Source: Paenibacillus piri
GTDB lineage: Bacteria > Bacillota > Bacilli > Paenibacillales > NBRC-103111
DNA length: 64,000 nt
Direction of reading: 5' to 3'
Assembly (NCBI RefSeq): GCF_004354045.1
Contig: NZ_SMRT01000017.1
Coordinates: 120,898-184,897 of the forward strand
The stretch's first letter is position 1, and each line of letters opens with the position of its first letter. The translations under genes and the position numbers were made by a program. Below, piece by piece: positions 1-8,708 of this stretch. The notes beneath the pieces are model-generated. The model made no database searches. It saw only the letters and a list, made by a program, of their open reading frames with translations, and had not been told where the DNA came from.

Positions 1-36
1 GGTGCGGAGCGTCAAAAAAGAAAATACGCTTTTCAT
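1..36 (-). CDS. 5' end of a gene cut by the window edge, probable YesM-type sensor kinase
   Basis: An ATG at 36-34 overlaps the stop codon of the upstream response regulator gene (ATGA overlap) and reads MKSVFSFLTLRT before the window ends. Tight translational coupling to a YesN-type regulator is the usual arrangement for a YesM-type sensor histidine kinase, and the basic/hydrophobic start fits an N-terminal membrane protein. Only 12 residues are visible, so the identity is inferred from context. Confidence 0.45.
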   Translation of the reverse strand, partial: MKSVFSFLTLRT

Positions 37-1046
37 AATCCCATCCGCCTTCTGTACTCTGCCGGCGTGATCATAACCAGCTGCTTGAAAATCCGGTTAA
101 AATAAGGCATGGACGAGTAACCGACCATATCGGCGATCTCATAAATTTTCAAATCGGGCTCCTGCAGCAGCTTTTTCGCCCGATGAATGCGGATCTGATT
201 GATGTAATTCAAGCAAGTTTGCCCGGTCGTTTTTTTAAATAGCATGCTGAAATGCGATACGCTCATATACGACATTTCCGCTAACCGCGCCAACGTGAAG
301 TTTTCATAATAATGCGTATCGATGTATTCGCAAACCCGTTTGATCGAGGAATGAACGTTCGGGTCGGCTTGCTGGGGGTACAGCAGCAGCCACGCATCCA
401 TCAAGCCGGAAAAATAGCCGCGTACCCCCTGCTCGCTTTCGTCAGTCAAAGGCGCATATGCATGCTGCGGGATAAATGCCTGAAACAGCTCGTTCAGCTT
501 GGCCGATAATATAGCCAGCAAGCCGGTCCGCTTGCCTGGCGCCGTCGCCTTGAGCTTTAAAATATAGGCGACCAGCGACTGGCTCTCCTGAAGCAGCGTC
601 TGCTGATCCATCTCCGGCAGCTGCTCGACAAACTTCTGAATGCGGATCACTCCCTCGTGGAAGTCCGACATGCTCTCAAGCCGCTTCATCGACCGCCGGA
701 GCGCGCCGTGCAGCTCCTCCTCATCCACCGGCTTTAGCAAATATTCCGTTATCCCGTAACGCATAGCCTGTTTTGCGTAATGGAAATTATCATAGCCGCT
801 TACAATGATCGTTACAATCGGCAGATTCAACGTATGAATCTGTTCGCTCAGCCATAAACCGTCCCGGTGCGGCATCATAATATCGGTAATAACGATGCTG
901 GGCCATTGCTCCTGAATAAAGCTCCACGCTTCCTCCCCGTTGCCCGCCTCTCCCGCCGCATGGAACTGCGGAGCGAGCTTCTCGACCATTTCCGTCAACG
1001 CGTCGCGGATCCATAGCTCATCCTCTGCTACCAATACCCGAAACAT
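33..1046 (-). CDS. Response regulator, YesN type (REC + AraC-type HTH)
   Basis: A cytoplasmic two-component response regulator of 337 residues. The receiver domain covers about residues 3-120, with the acidic pocket E8-D9, phosphoacceptor D55 (ITDIMMP) and conserved K105 (LLKPVD). The last 100 residues form two AraC-type helix-turn-helix units, ending with the typical ..MVGYSSMPYFNRIFKQ.. recognition region. The linker between them is short, about 115 residues, compared with large YesN proteins. The ATG is preceded by GTGGGGGAATCGGT. It lies 26 bp after the Gfo/Idh gene and overlaps the next gene, so it probably closes a catabolic operon with its sensor kinase and controls that operon. The signal is not identifiable. 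Confidence 0.9.
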   Translation of the reverse strand: MFRVLVAEDELWIRDALTEMVEKLAPQFHAAGEAGNGEEAWSFIQEQWPSIVITDIMMPHRDGLWLSEQIHTLNLPIVTIIVSGYDNFHYAKQAMRYGITEYLLKPVDEEELHGALRRSMKRLESMSDFHEGVIRIQKFVEQLPEMDQQTLLQESQSLVAYILKLKATAPGKRTGLLAILSAKLNELFQAFIPQHAYAPLTDESEQGVRGYFSGLMDAWLLLYPQQADPNVHSSIKRVCEYIDTHYYENFTLARLAEMSYMSVSHFSMLFKKTTGQTCLNYINQIRIHRAKKLLQEPDLKIYEIADMVGYSSMPYFNRIFKQLVMITPAEYRRRMGL

Positions 1047-1071
1047 ACCGATTCCCCCACATTATGCCGTA

Positions 1072-2253
1072 TTATTGGGCGATGTCCACTCGCGATCCAG
1101 TCTGATGCGACAAATAGGCCGAATAAATCACCTCGATCACCTCTTTGGCCAGCTGACCGTCCGATACCGGCTGCCTGTCCTCCGCGATGCATTCCATAAA
1201 ATCCTGCATTTCCTGCGGATAGCCGCGAATCCAATCCTCGTCGGACGATGTGTAATTCCAGCCGGCTTTCGTCTCCAGCTTTTCGGCGATATATTCACCG
1301 GCAAAAATATCCGGACTCGGCGCATACACCATGATGCCGTCGTTCGGCGTCATATTGCACTTGATGACCGAGTTGGCCGTATAAATGTCCATCACGTTGC
1401 GGATGCCGCCCAGCATCGCGAAGGAAGCGAAAATGACCGCTTTCGTGCCGTCCGTAAACGTCATGATGACACTGGCCCACGTTTCCACGTTGACCCAGTC
1501 GGTAACTATCCAATGCTGCTTTTCCGATTGGTAAGCCGGGCTTTTCGTGATCGGCGCCATATCGGCGACGACGGATTGCACCCGGATCGGCTTGCCGTTT
1601 TTCAACCGGCCTTCGACATGCTTGAGATGGATCGCGGCGGCAATCGGGTGCGAGCCGAGAATGAGCAGCGAGCCGCCGCCCGCGGTTTCAAGCCGCTTCG
1701 ACGCTTTGGCGTGGGAGCCGCTATGGCTTTCTTCCGCGCGGATGTCGAGAATCGTACCGCCGCCGGTCTGCAGCAGCCGCTTGGCCTTCGTCACCGCAGG
1801 CGCGTAAATCCAATTTTCCGCATACATGAACTTGACGTTGTTCGCTTGGGCCGCGTGCAAAATATCGTTCGTCGAGCGCAACGACTCGGCCAGCGCCGTT
1901 TGGGCGTAAGACGCGTCCGCTATGCCGTTATCCGGCGAGCCGAAATAACCGGTGATCGGCTTTTCGCATATAATATGCTTTTTGGCGTTAGCCGCATCAA
2001 TCGCGACCTGCGCATGCATCACATTCGGGATACATAGGTCGACCGCATCGATTTCTTCGTCAGCCAGCAATTCCTTGTAACTGTCGTACACTTTGGCGAC
2101 GTCGTGCTCTTCGGCGAATGCTTCCGCCCGCTCCCGGCTGTTGCCTGCTACGGCTTTCAGACATACGTCGACGCCGATCACCTTTTTATACGCTTCCGCG
2201 TGCAGTGCGGCGGAAAACCCGCTGCCAATTATGCCTACATTTACTTTTTTCAT
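1072..2253 (-). CDS. Gfo/Idh/MocA family NAD(P)-dependent oxidoreductase
   Basis: A 393-residue soluble oxidoreductase. The N-terminal Rossmann fold begins with VGIIGSGFSAALHAEAY, and the family EKP motif follows as IICEKPITGYFG. The C-terminal alpha/beta domain is typical of sugar, inositol or sugar-acid dehydrogenases. About 25 residues after EKP (through DNGIADASYAQTALAE) look like a loop longer than in many family members. AGGAGCTTTTTATA precedes the ATG. It lies 90 bp after the permease gene, in the same direction, and probably oxidises the imported sugar or a derivative. The substrate cannot be deduced. Confidence 0.88.
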   Translation of the reverse strand: MKKVNVGIIGSGFSAALHAEAYKKVIGVDVCLKAVAGNSRERAEAFAEEHDVAKVYDSYKELLADEEIDAVDLCIPNVMHAQVAIDAANAKKHIICEKPITGYFGSPDNGIADASYAQTALAESLRSTNDILHAAQANNVKFMYAENWIYAPAVTKAKRLLQTGGGTILDIRAEESHSGSHAKASKRLETAGGGSLLILGSHPIAAAIHLKHVEGRLKNGKPIRVQSVVADMAPITKSPAYQSEKQHWIVTDWVNVETWASVIMTFTDGTKAVIFASFAMLGGIRNVMDIYTANSVIKCNMTPNDGIMVYAPSPDIFAGEYIAEKLETKAGWNYTSSDEDWIRGYPQEMQDFMECIAEDRQPVSDGQLAKEVIEVIYSAYLSHQTGSRVDIAQ

Positions 2254-2342
2254 TATAAAAAGCTCCTATCCATAAATGATGTTTACGGCCAATGATGTGG
2301 TACCGCATTCAGCAGGACGGAGCAGCGTCCAGCCCGTTCGGC

Positions 2343-3182
2343 TTACCCTTTGACGGCCCCGTCGCTCAGCCCCCGCACCAGCAGCTTCTGCGACAATGTA
2401 AAAATAACAATCGCCGGAATGCTCATCAGGATCGAAGCCGCCATCAGCTGCCCCCAATGAATGCCCGCCTCGTCAATGAAAAAGGCCAATCCGACAGAGA
2501 TCGGACGCTTGCTCATCCCGTTCGTAAATACAAGCGCGAATAAAAACTCGTTCCATGCCAATATGAACGAATACATCGCGACGGCCGCAATGGCCGGCAG
2601 CGATACGGGAATCATGATCCGCCACAGCAAACCGAACACCGTACACCCGTCCATAATGGCCGCTTCCTCGATCTCGTAAGGGATGTTGTCGAAAAAACCT
2701 TTGAGCAGCCAGACCGCAATCGGCAGCACAACCATCAGATAGACGAGGATCAGCCCGGTGTACGTATTCAGCAGCTGCAAATTTTTCAGCGTAATATAGA
2801 ACGGAATAATGATGACGACTCTCGGGAAAATTTTGGTAAACAATATCGACCACAGAAGCATATTGCGTCCGGGAAATTTGTACCTCGAAAAACCGTAAGC
2901 CGCCAAAATGCCGATGACCAGCGCCAGTATGGTAACGCCGGCCGAAATGACCGAGGTGTTGTAAAAATAGCGCAGCATATCCTTGCTTTTCAATATGGCG
3001 GCATAATGCTCCCATGTAATTTGCTCCGGAATCCACTGTGGCGGCTGGACGTACACCTTGTTTTCCGGCTTCAGCGACGTGCTGATTCCCCACAAAATGG
3101 GGATGACGCTGAAGCTGCACAATACTAGCGCCGAGAAATAAATCAAGCTCTGACGAAGCCGGAACGGCCATCCTTTGTTCAT
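2343..3182 (-). CDS. Carbohydrate ABC transporter permease, MalG/UgpE type
   Basis: A 279-residue inner-membrane permease with six hydrophobic segments. The cytoplasmic EAA loop reads EIEEAAIMDGCTVFGLLWRI, which docks the ATPase. The C-terminus KLLVRGLSDGAVKG is the standard end of CUT1 second permeases. Its ATG overlaps the stop of the upstream MalF-type permease by 4 bp, so the two form a heterodimer. No substrate-binding lipoprotein or ATPase gene lies next to the pair in this window. Confidence 0.93.
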   Translation of the reverse strand: MNKGWPFRLRQSLIYFSALVLCSFSVIPILWGISTSLKPENKVYVQPPQWIPEQITWEHYAAILKSKDMLRYFYNTSVISAGVTILALVIGILAAYGFSRYKFPGRNMLLWSILFTKIFPRVVIIIPFYITLKNLQLLNTYTGLILVYLMVVLPIAVWLLKGFFDNIPYEIEEAAIMDGCTVFGLLWRIMIPVSLPAIAAVAMYSFILAWNEFLFALVFTNGMSKRPISVGLAFFIDEAGIHWGQLMAASILMSIPAIVIFTLSQKLLVRGLSDGAVKG

Positions 3183-4141
3183 CCGGCCATACCCCGCTTT
3201 CTCGCCGCTTTCGTATTGACGATTCCGTAAAATACGAAAAATACGGAAACAATCAGAAGCAGCATAAAGCTGATGGCCGAGGCGCCGCCAAAATCAAAGC
3301 TTGTAAACCCGATGCGGTAAATGAACAGGCCCAATATTTCGGTCGCGCCTCCCGGTCCTCCGCCGGTCATCGCCATGATCATATCGAATGAATTGAACCC
3401 GCTTATAACCTCCAGCAGCAAAATAACGAGCATAATCGATTTCAAGCCGGGGACGGTAATGTATCGGAACAACTGAATCGTGTTGGCTCCGTCGATTTTC
3501 CCCGCCTCGTACAGCTCCTTCGAAATACCCTGCATGCCGGCGAGCAGCATCAGCATGACGAAGGGGAAGCCTGCCCACGAATAGGCCAGCAGGACGGCGA
3601 ATTCGGCCGTCTTCGAATCGCCGAGCCAGTTGTGAGCCCAACCGGGCAGCCCGCTTGCCCGCAAAAATCCGTTCAAGAGTCCCGTGTCGCTCTGCAAAAT
3701 CCACCGCCACAGATTGGCGGATACGATCGACGGCACCGTCCAGGGCAGCATGCAGACGATGCGCAGCGCGATGCTGCCCGGCAGCTTGACGTTGAACGTT
3801 AGCGCCGCCCAAAAGCCGAGTATAAAGCGAAGCACGATCGTGCCGATCACCCATATAATCGTATTTTTAAATACGGCCGGCACTTCATCCTTGGCCAAAA
3901 TTTTAGTGAAATTGTCAATCCCCGCAAACCTGGTGTCAAACGAAGGCAAGACGACTTCCGACATGCTGAACCGGATCGTCTGGTAGATCGGATAAACCAT
4001 CATCATGAGCAGCAGCAATAGGCATGGCAAAATGAGCACATAAACCGGTATTTTCTGCACGATCCGTTTCCGTAGTGTATTCACGCTGCGGACACCACGC
4101 TTTCTATTCGATTCGTTTGCAAAAGGAAATGGCTTTCCCAA
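3179..4141 (-). CDS. Carbohydrate ABC transporter permease, MalF/UgpA type
   Basis: First permease of the pair, with six membrane segments and the EAA loop ISKELYEAGKIDGANTIQLF. The ending KAARKRGMAG overlaps the next start. The upstream-most start is a TTG at 4141 with no ribosome binding site, and the N-terminal 20 residues are polar. A GTG at 4084 (VNTLRKRIVQK) would give about 301 residues and may be the true start. It lies 43-100 bp after the VOC gene, depending on the start. Expected partners are an extracytoplasmic binding protein and a shared ATPase encoded elsewhere. Confidence 0.9.
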   Translation of the reverse strand: MGKPFPFANESNRKRGVRSVNTLRKRIVQKIPVYVLILPCLLLLLMMMVYPIYQTIRFSMSEVVLPSFDTRFAGIDNFTKILAKDEVPAVFKNTIIWVIGTIVLRFILGFWAALTFNVKLPGSIALRIVCMLPWTVPSIVSANLWRWILQSDTGLLNGFLRASGLPGWAHNWLGDSKTAEFAVLLAYSWAGFPFVMLMLLAGMQGISKELYEAGKIDGANTIQLFRYITVPGLKSIMLVILLLEVISGFNSFDMIMAMTGGGPGGATEILGLFIYRIGFTSFDFGGASAISFMLLLIVSVFFVFYGIVNTKAARKRGMAG

Positions 4142-4183
4142 GAAGGCTGGCGTCTTGGGCCGTATCCGGGAAAGCCGATTGAC

Positions 4184-4975
4184 TTATAGGTCGCGCAAAT
4201 CGCTGCGGTCCAAAATTTCGATCTTCTCGCCGTCCGGTCCTCTGAACACGGCAACGCGGCCCAGACCGGTGCCGGCATTTTTCGGAGAGCCCGGCTCGAA
4301 GGCAACGCCCTGGGCGGACAGCTTCTCCGCCATCGCATCGACATTTGCAACACGCAGCGCAATGTGGCCGATCAGGTCACCGGCTTGCGGCTCTTTCCTG
4401 TGCAAAAATTCGATCACGTCATAGCCGTGATTCACATACACCATCGTCAAGTCTCTCGGCGGCTCGAGGTAAAACCGTTTCAGCACGGTCATGCCCGTCT
4501 GCCCGCCGTAAAAAGCTTCCGCCGCTTCAAGGTCGTTAGCCAACAGCGAAATATGATCGAAGCTGAGAATGTCCGAAGTCTTCTCCGGCTTGCGGTACGT
4601 ATCGTCCCGCTCGATCAGCTCGATACGAACGCCGTTCGGGTCGGATAAGAAGGCGATCCGGCCATGCCCGGAGCCGGCAACCTTCGGCTGCACGAGCGGC
4701 TTGTATCCGGCAGCGGTGATCGATTCGAAATCGCGATCGATGCTATCGGTGGAAAAAGCGACATGATCGAAGCCGTAGACGGAACGGGAAGAAAGATCGC
4801 CCGGCGCCAGCAGCTCGATCATGCCCCCGGCCAATTGCACATAGATGCATTTCGTATTCGTCGCCGGAATCATCGCTTCCCTGACGACCTGCGCTCCTAA
4901 AATCCGGGTATAGAAATCGACCGATTTCTCCGCATCTTTCACAAAAGCTCCGACATGATTCAATTCGTAGATCAT
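4184..4975 (-). CDS. VOC (glyoxalase/dioxygenase fold) protein with two VOC domains
   Basis: A 263-residue cytoplasmic protein made of two vicinal-oxygen-chelate modules, residues about 4-125 and 137-255. Candidate metal ligands sit at the expected places: H7 (LNHVG), the E of MIELL, H of YGFDHVAF and E of RIELIER in module 1, and H of FDHISLL, E of DVIEFLH, H of IGHIALR and E of KIEILD in module 2. Members are glyoxalases, epimerases or ring-cleaving dioxygenases. The position between a LacI regulator and sugar permeases favours an isomerase or epimerase-like role, but this is inference. The ATG is preceded by GGAGAGGGATTAGGT. Confidence 0.8.
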   Translation of the reverse strand: MIYELNHVGAFVKDAEKSVDFYTRILGAQVVREAMIPATNTKCIYVQLAGGMIELLAPGDLSSRSVYGFDHVAFSTDSIDRDFESITAAGYKPLVQPKVAGSGHGRIAFLSDPNGVRIELIERDDTYRKPEKTSDILSFDHISLLANDLEAAEAFYGGQTGMTVLKRFYLEPPRDLTMVYVNHGYDVIEFLHRKEPQAGDLIGHIALRVANVDAMAEKLSAQGVAFEPGSPKNAGTGLGRVAVFRGPDGEKIEILDRSDLRDL

Positions 4976-5051
4976 ACCTAATCCCTCTCCTTCAATCGGT
5001 TATTTGAATGTGCTTTCGCTGGCTCCGACAGCCGCGGTATTCCGGTACGGC

Positions 5052-6092
5052 TCACGGCTTCGTATTGCCCTTGCGCTTGCTCATGCCGCATGATTCCCGG
5101 ATGGCCAATTCGGGCTCGATTTCCATCTTGACCGGTGTCAAGGAAGACATCAGGTTCCGGCTATCGAGCAGCTGGAACATCAGGTTGACCGAGCAGCGGG
5201 CCACTTCCTCGACATTGTAAAGGACGGTGGTCAGCGGCACCTCCGCATATTGCGAAAACTCGACGCCGTCGTAGCCGACAATCGCCATATCCTCCGGTAC
5301 CCGCATTCCTTGCTGACGGCACCATCTGAGCGCCCCTAACGCGACCGAATCTCTCGAGCCGAGAATGGCCGTAGGCTGGTGCAGGTTCACCAAATAACCG
5401 GCGGCATCGTAGCCCTGCCTGTAGCCAACCTGACGGGTCGTCACCACCAGCTCCGGATCGAACGGAATGTCCATCTCCTGCAGCGCCAGCTTGTAGCCCA
5501 GCAGCTTCTCGCCATTGGGGGTCATGCCGTCCAGTATGAAGGCGATCCGCCGGTGGCCGAGCCGGGCCAAATGCAAGGTCGCCTTGTAAGCGCCTTTGAT
5601 CCGGTTGACGAACACGGCGTCGGTTGGCGTATCATGCTCGCCTGCGGACAAAAATATAATAGGAATTCCGGTGTTGCGGATTTTACGGATTTTTTCAAAA
5701 TTGTAATTAAGCGCCGGAAACATCAGGATACCGTCCACCTGGTGGGAAATTAAAAAATCGATCGATTTGGCTTCGCTTTCCGGATTTTTATCGGTCGTCA
5801 TCAAAATCATGGAAAACCCGAGCGCGAACAAATTTCTTTCGATCTGCTGGGCAATCTCCATGAATATTGGGTTTCTCAGCTCCGTGAGCAGCACGCCAAC
5901 CATCTGTGAACGCCTTTTGACCAGCGATCTCGCTATCTGATTCGGAATATAATTCATTTCTTCCGCTGTCCGGATAATTGCCGTTCGTGTGTCCTCGCTG
6001 ATGCGTTTGCTCCCGTTCAGGGCTAGGGATACCGTATTGACGGATACGTTGGCTGCCTTCGCGATATGTTTTTGAGTCACACGATTACGCAT
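5052..6092 (-). CDS. LacI family transcriptional regulator (second of a related pair)
   Basis: A 346-residue repressor. The N-terminal LacI helix-turn-helix (KHIAKAANVSVNTVSLALNG) and hinge helix (IPNQIARSLV) precede a periplasmic-binding-protein-like sensor domain. It is clearly paralogous to the LacI gene at 7409-8413 along its whole length: NTVSLAL, ISEDTR/ISEETR, LNYIPN/MNYIPN, VDGI, DAVYMNR/DAVFVNR and ALRWCR/AMRWCR all align. It starts 11 bp after the dehydrogenase stop with GAAGGAGACCCC before the ATG. It therefore lies inside the operon that the first LacI regulator probably controls. Confidence 0.93.
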   Translation of the reverse strand: MRNRVTQKHIAKAANVSVNTVSLALNGSKRISEDTRTAIIRTAEEMNYIPNQIARSLVKRRSQMVGVLLTELRNPIFMEIAQQIERNLFALGFSMILMTTDKNPESEAKSIDFLISHQVDGILMFPALNYNFEKIRKIRNTGIPIIFLSAGEHDTPTDAVFVNRIKGAYKATLHLARLGHRRIAFILDGMTPNGEKLLGYKLALQEMDIPFDPELVVTTRQVGYRQGYDAAGYLVNLHQPTAILGSRDSVALGALRWCRQQGMRVPEDMAIVGYDGVEFSQYAEVPLTTVLYNVEEVARCSVNLMFQLLDSRNLMSSLTPVKMEIEPELAIRESCGMSKRKGNTKP

Positions 6093-6102
6093 GGGGTCTC
6101 CT

Positions 6103-7107
6103 TCATTTAACTTGATTGACCTGATTCAACAGCACATTGTCTTCGAACAAACTGCGGACGATACGGGCAGCGCTGCGTCTGCACTCATCGAACGACTCGA
6201 CGGAATAAAAGGCCGCGTGAGGCGTCCCCAATATCGCCTCGCTTTCGAACAGCTCCGGATTTTTCGGCGGTTCTCCCACCACTACATCGAGTCCGGCGCC
6301 AAGCACCTTACCGGAACGAACAGCTTCCTGCAAATCCGCCAGCCGGATCACACCGCCGCGCGCCGTATTGACGATCACTGTGCCCGGCTGCATCAGGTCA
6401 AACTGCGGCTTGCTCAGCATATTTTCGGTTTCCTCGGTCAACGGGCAGTGGAGGCTGATGACATTCGCCTGCGCCAGCAGCTCGTCTTGCTTCCGTGCGC
6501 GGCGGATGCCCAAAGATTTCTCAATGCCCGGCGGCAAGTACGGATCGTAAAATACGACGTCGAAACCGAACGCCTTCGCGCGAACTGCGACCGCAATGCC
6601 GATCCGTCCCAAACCGATAATGCCGAATACTTGACCTCTCAGCCGGCGGATTTTCCCTTCGCCGATTTTCCAGTCCCAGCCTCCTTCGCCGGTTTGGCGA
6701 TTGTACGGCACGATCTGCCTGCTGATCGCCAGCGCCAGCGCCAACGCATGATCGGCTACCTCCTCGGTGCCGTAATCGGTAACGTTGGCGACCCGGATTC
6801 CCGCCTGTCCTGCTGCATCGATATCGATATTGTCGTAGCCGACGCCGTTTCGGACGATCGCCCGGCATTTGTTCAGCCTGGATATCGCATACGAGGTCAG
6901 CTTCACTTGATGCCAAATTATAACCGCGTCCGTTTCCTCCAGAAGCTGCAGCGGAATTTCGGTCTCATCGGTCACGTGGATGCCGGTTACTTGGGCGCAG
7001 CCTTCCAGCTCCTCCTGCTCCGGAATCGTTTCCAGCGCATTGGACACCGTAGAATCGATAACCAACACTTTTTTTGCAGCATGATTCGAATCCTCTGCTT
7101 CTTTCAT
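6103..7107 (-). CDS. D-isomer-specific 2-hydroxyacid dehydrogenase (NAD-dependent)
   Basis: A 334-residue dehydrogenase of the 2-hydroxyacid/CtBP family. The NAD-binding motif is FGIIGLGRIGIAVAVRA. Catalytic elements are the Arg of VNTARGGVIRLADL, the Glu region near VVGEPPKNPELFE and the His of LGTPHAAFYS. The N-terminal substrate domain contains IVRNGVGYDNIDIDAA. AAAGGAGCGTTAAGCA precedes the ATG. It is the first gene after the operator-bearing promoter at 7362-7390 and heads the operon that continues through LacI, VOC, permeases and Gfo/Idh. It probably reduces or oxidises a 2-keto or 2-hydroxy acid made during sugar-acid breakdown. Confidence 0.88.
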   Translation of the reverse strand: MKEAEDSNHAAKKVLVIDSTVSNALETIPEQEELEGCAQVTGIHVTDETEIPLQLLEETDAVIIWHQVKLTSYAISRLNKCRAIVRNGVGYDNIDIDAAGQAGIRVANVTDYGTEEVADHALALALAISRQIVPYNRQTGEGGWDWKIGEGKIRRLRGQVFGIIGLGRIGIAVAVRAKAFGFDVVFYDPYLPPGIEKSLGIRRARKQDELLAQANVISLHCPLTEETENMLSKPQFDLMQPGTVIVNTARGGVIRLADLQEAVRSGKVLGAGLDVVVGEPPKNPELFESEAILGTPHAAFYSVESFDECRRSAARIVRSLFEDNVLLNQVNQVK

Positions 7108-7361
7108 TGCTTAACGCTCCTTTTACGAATGACATGTCGTTATCTTTACGTCAGGCTGTGCTGCTTTCCGTCTATCTCTATGCTGCAATGTCTCGCGTCA
7201 TTGTGCAGCAGCGATTGTTTGCTGACGTTATCTCTCCTGCCAACAGCAGGACGCGCCTCCTTTCCTTTTGGTTTAATCCGCAAACCGTCAACTGCAGCGC
7301 TTTCAAAATTTCGGCCCGTGATATTCAATCCAAACGGTAAGCGGGTAAAAAACGGTGGAGA

Positions 7362-7390
7362 ACATTAAACTAGTATTAACGTTAATACAA
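7362..7390 (-). promoter_or_regulatory. Promoter with embedded LacI-type operator upstream of the dehydrogenase operon
   Basis: On the minus strand TTGTAT (7390-7385), a 17-bp spacer and TAATGT (7367-7362) form a moderate sigma-A promoter. A perfect 16-bp palindrome GTATTAACGTTAATAC (7373-7388), with the central CG typical of LacI operators, covers the -35 and spacer. A 14/16 match recurs at the promoter of the adjacent lacI gene (8459-8474). The rest of the 7108-7408 gap is leader sequence in which I see no gene. Confidence 0.7.
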
Positions 7391-7408
7391 AAGTTTGAAA
7401 AAATGATC

Positions 7409-8413
7409 CTAGGATTGACGAATAATCAACTTCGGATCGATAGCAATTTTTTGAAGCGGCGCTCCAACCTTATGTTCTTTCTCTTCAATTCTTTTCAACA
7501 GCAGCTCCGTTGCCTTCTTCGTTACCGACTTTACATCGTACTGGACCGAGGTCAACGGGACATCCGCAAAGCTCGAGGCGGCAATATCGTCAAAGCCGAT
7601 AAAGGCAATATCTTCGGGAACCCGGATTCCTTGCTCGCGGCACCAACGCATTGCGCCAAGCGCGATATGGTCCTTGGAGCACAGAACTGCCGTCGCCTTG
7701 CCCTTCTCATACAACGACTGTACAGACGCATATCCGGCTTTGTACCCGTCACCTTGAATGATGCTGACCAGACCCGGATCGAAATCGATTCCGTTGTCCT
7801 GCAGCGCCGAAGTATAGCCGTTTTGCTTCTCCTCATCATTCATCGCTCCGCGAATGAAGCCGATGCGTCGATGCCCATCTTGTATAAAGTGCGACACCGC
7901 CTTGTAGGCTCCGGCTTGCCGGTTCATGTAAACCGCATCCGATGGCGAATCATATTCGCCGCCTGCAAGCAGCACGATTGGAAAGCGTTGATCGTGCATC
8001 GCCCGGATTTTCGAAAAATTGGCCCTCACCAGCGGGTACATCATGATGCCGTCGACTTGCCGCGAAACAAGCACATCGAGCGCCTCGGCTTCCTGCTCCG
8101 GGCTGAAATTGGTAATCATGAGCATCATGTTATAGCCGGCTTGCTTAAGCAATTGCTCGATTTCCTGTGCCGTTTCCGTCAAAATCGGGTTCATCAGCTC
8201 CGTCAAAATAATACCGATCGTGTTCGTCTTCTTCTGAACAAGCGACCGCGCCACGACATTAGGAATATAATTGAGCTGACGGGCACACTCCATAATTTTC
8301 AACCGGGTCTCCTCGCTGATGCGCGGACTGCCCTTCAAAGCCAAGGATACCGTATTGATCGAGTACCCGGTCTTCTCGGCGATTTCTTTTTGGCGTATGC
8401 TATTGGAAGTCAT
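7409..8413 (-). CDS. LacI family transcriptional regulator (first of a related pair)
   Basis: A 334-residue repressor. The LacI HTH is KEIAEKTGYSINTVSLALKG, followed by the hinge IPNVVARSLVQ and a sugar-binding core with VDGIMMYPL and AFIGFDDI. It is a paralogue of 5052-6092, probably from a duplication now separated by the dehydrogenase gene. Its own promoter (8476-8504) is a near-consensus sigma-A promoter followed at once by an imperfect copy of the palindrome at 7373-7388, which suggests autorepression and control of the downstream operon. No terminator is visible after it, so some read-through is possible. Confidence 0.93.
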   Translation of the reverse strand: MTSNSIRQKEIAEKTGYSINTVSLALKGSPRISEETRLKIMECARQLNYIPNVVARSLVQKKTNTIGIILTELMNPILTETAQEIEQLLKQAGYNMMLMITNFSPEQEAEALDVLVSRQVDGIMMYPLVRANFSKIRAMHDQRFPIVLLAGGEYDSPSDAVYMNRQAGAYKAVSHFIQDGHRRIGFIRGAMNDEEKQNGYTSALQDNGIDFDPGLVSIIQGDGYKAGYASVQSLYEKGKATAVLCSKDHIALGAMRWCREQGIRVPEDIAFIGFDDIAASSFADVPLTSVQYDVKSVTKKATELLLKRIEEKEHKVGAPLQKIAIDPKLIIRQS

Positions 8414-8458
8414 GTAAACAAACCCTTTTTCTTTAAATGTATGCGAAGCTTGTGGATA

Positions 8459-8504
8459 GTATTAACGATAATATCATTATATTTTAGATTTAATCTTTTG
8501 TAAA
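8459..8504 (-). promoter_or_regulatory. lacI promoter and autoregulatory operator
   Basis: Minus strand TTTACA (8504-8499), a 17-bp spacer and TATAAT (8481-8476). The near-palindrome (plus-strand GTATTAACGATAATAT, 8459-8474) begins 1 bp downstream of the -10 box and covers the start site. It matches the perfect palindrome at 7373-7388 in 14 of 16 positions. Confidence 0.75.
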
Positions 8505-8708
8505 CCATATAAGTGAAGGGAAGCTTTCGCGGACGGGACCCGGTTGAACCGCGGCCATTCGAGATCGATGCGCCAAAACGGGTAGGCAGGCGGCCGAATC
8601 ATGCCGCTTGGAATTTCATGTTATAATGGAAGAAACTGATCGAATGCCATTGCGGATGCTTGCGCCAAAAAGGCTTCGCCATGGAGAACAGTCTCAAGGA
8701 GGTTATGC

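Noticed and set aside
940..2037. Long plus-strand frame of 365 codons opposite the Gfo/Idh gene
   Set aside because: It is antisense to a gene with clear family motifs, is rich in Arg and His as expected for a shadow frame in GC-rich DNA, and lacks a ribosome binding site.
6091..7368. Plus-strand frame of 425 codons opposite the 2-hydroxyacid dehydrogenase
   Set aside because: Same reasons; it has no recognisable domain and the minus-strand gene has intact catalytic motifs.
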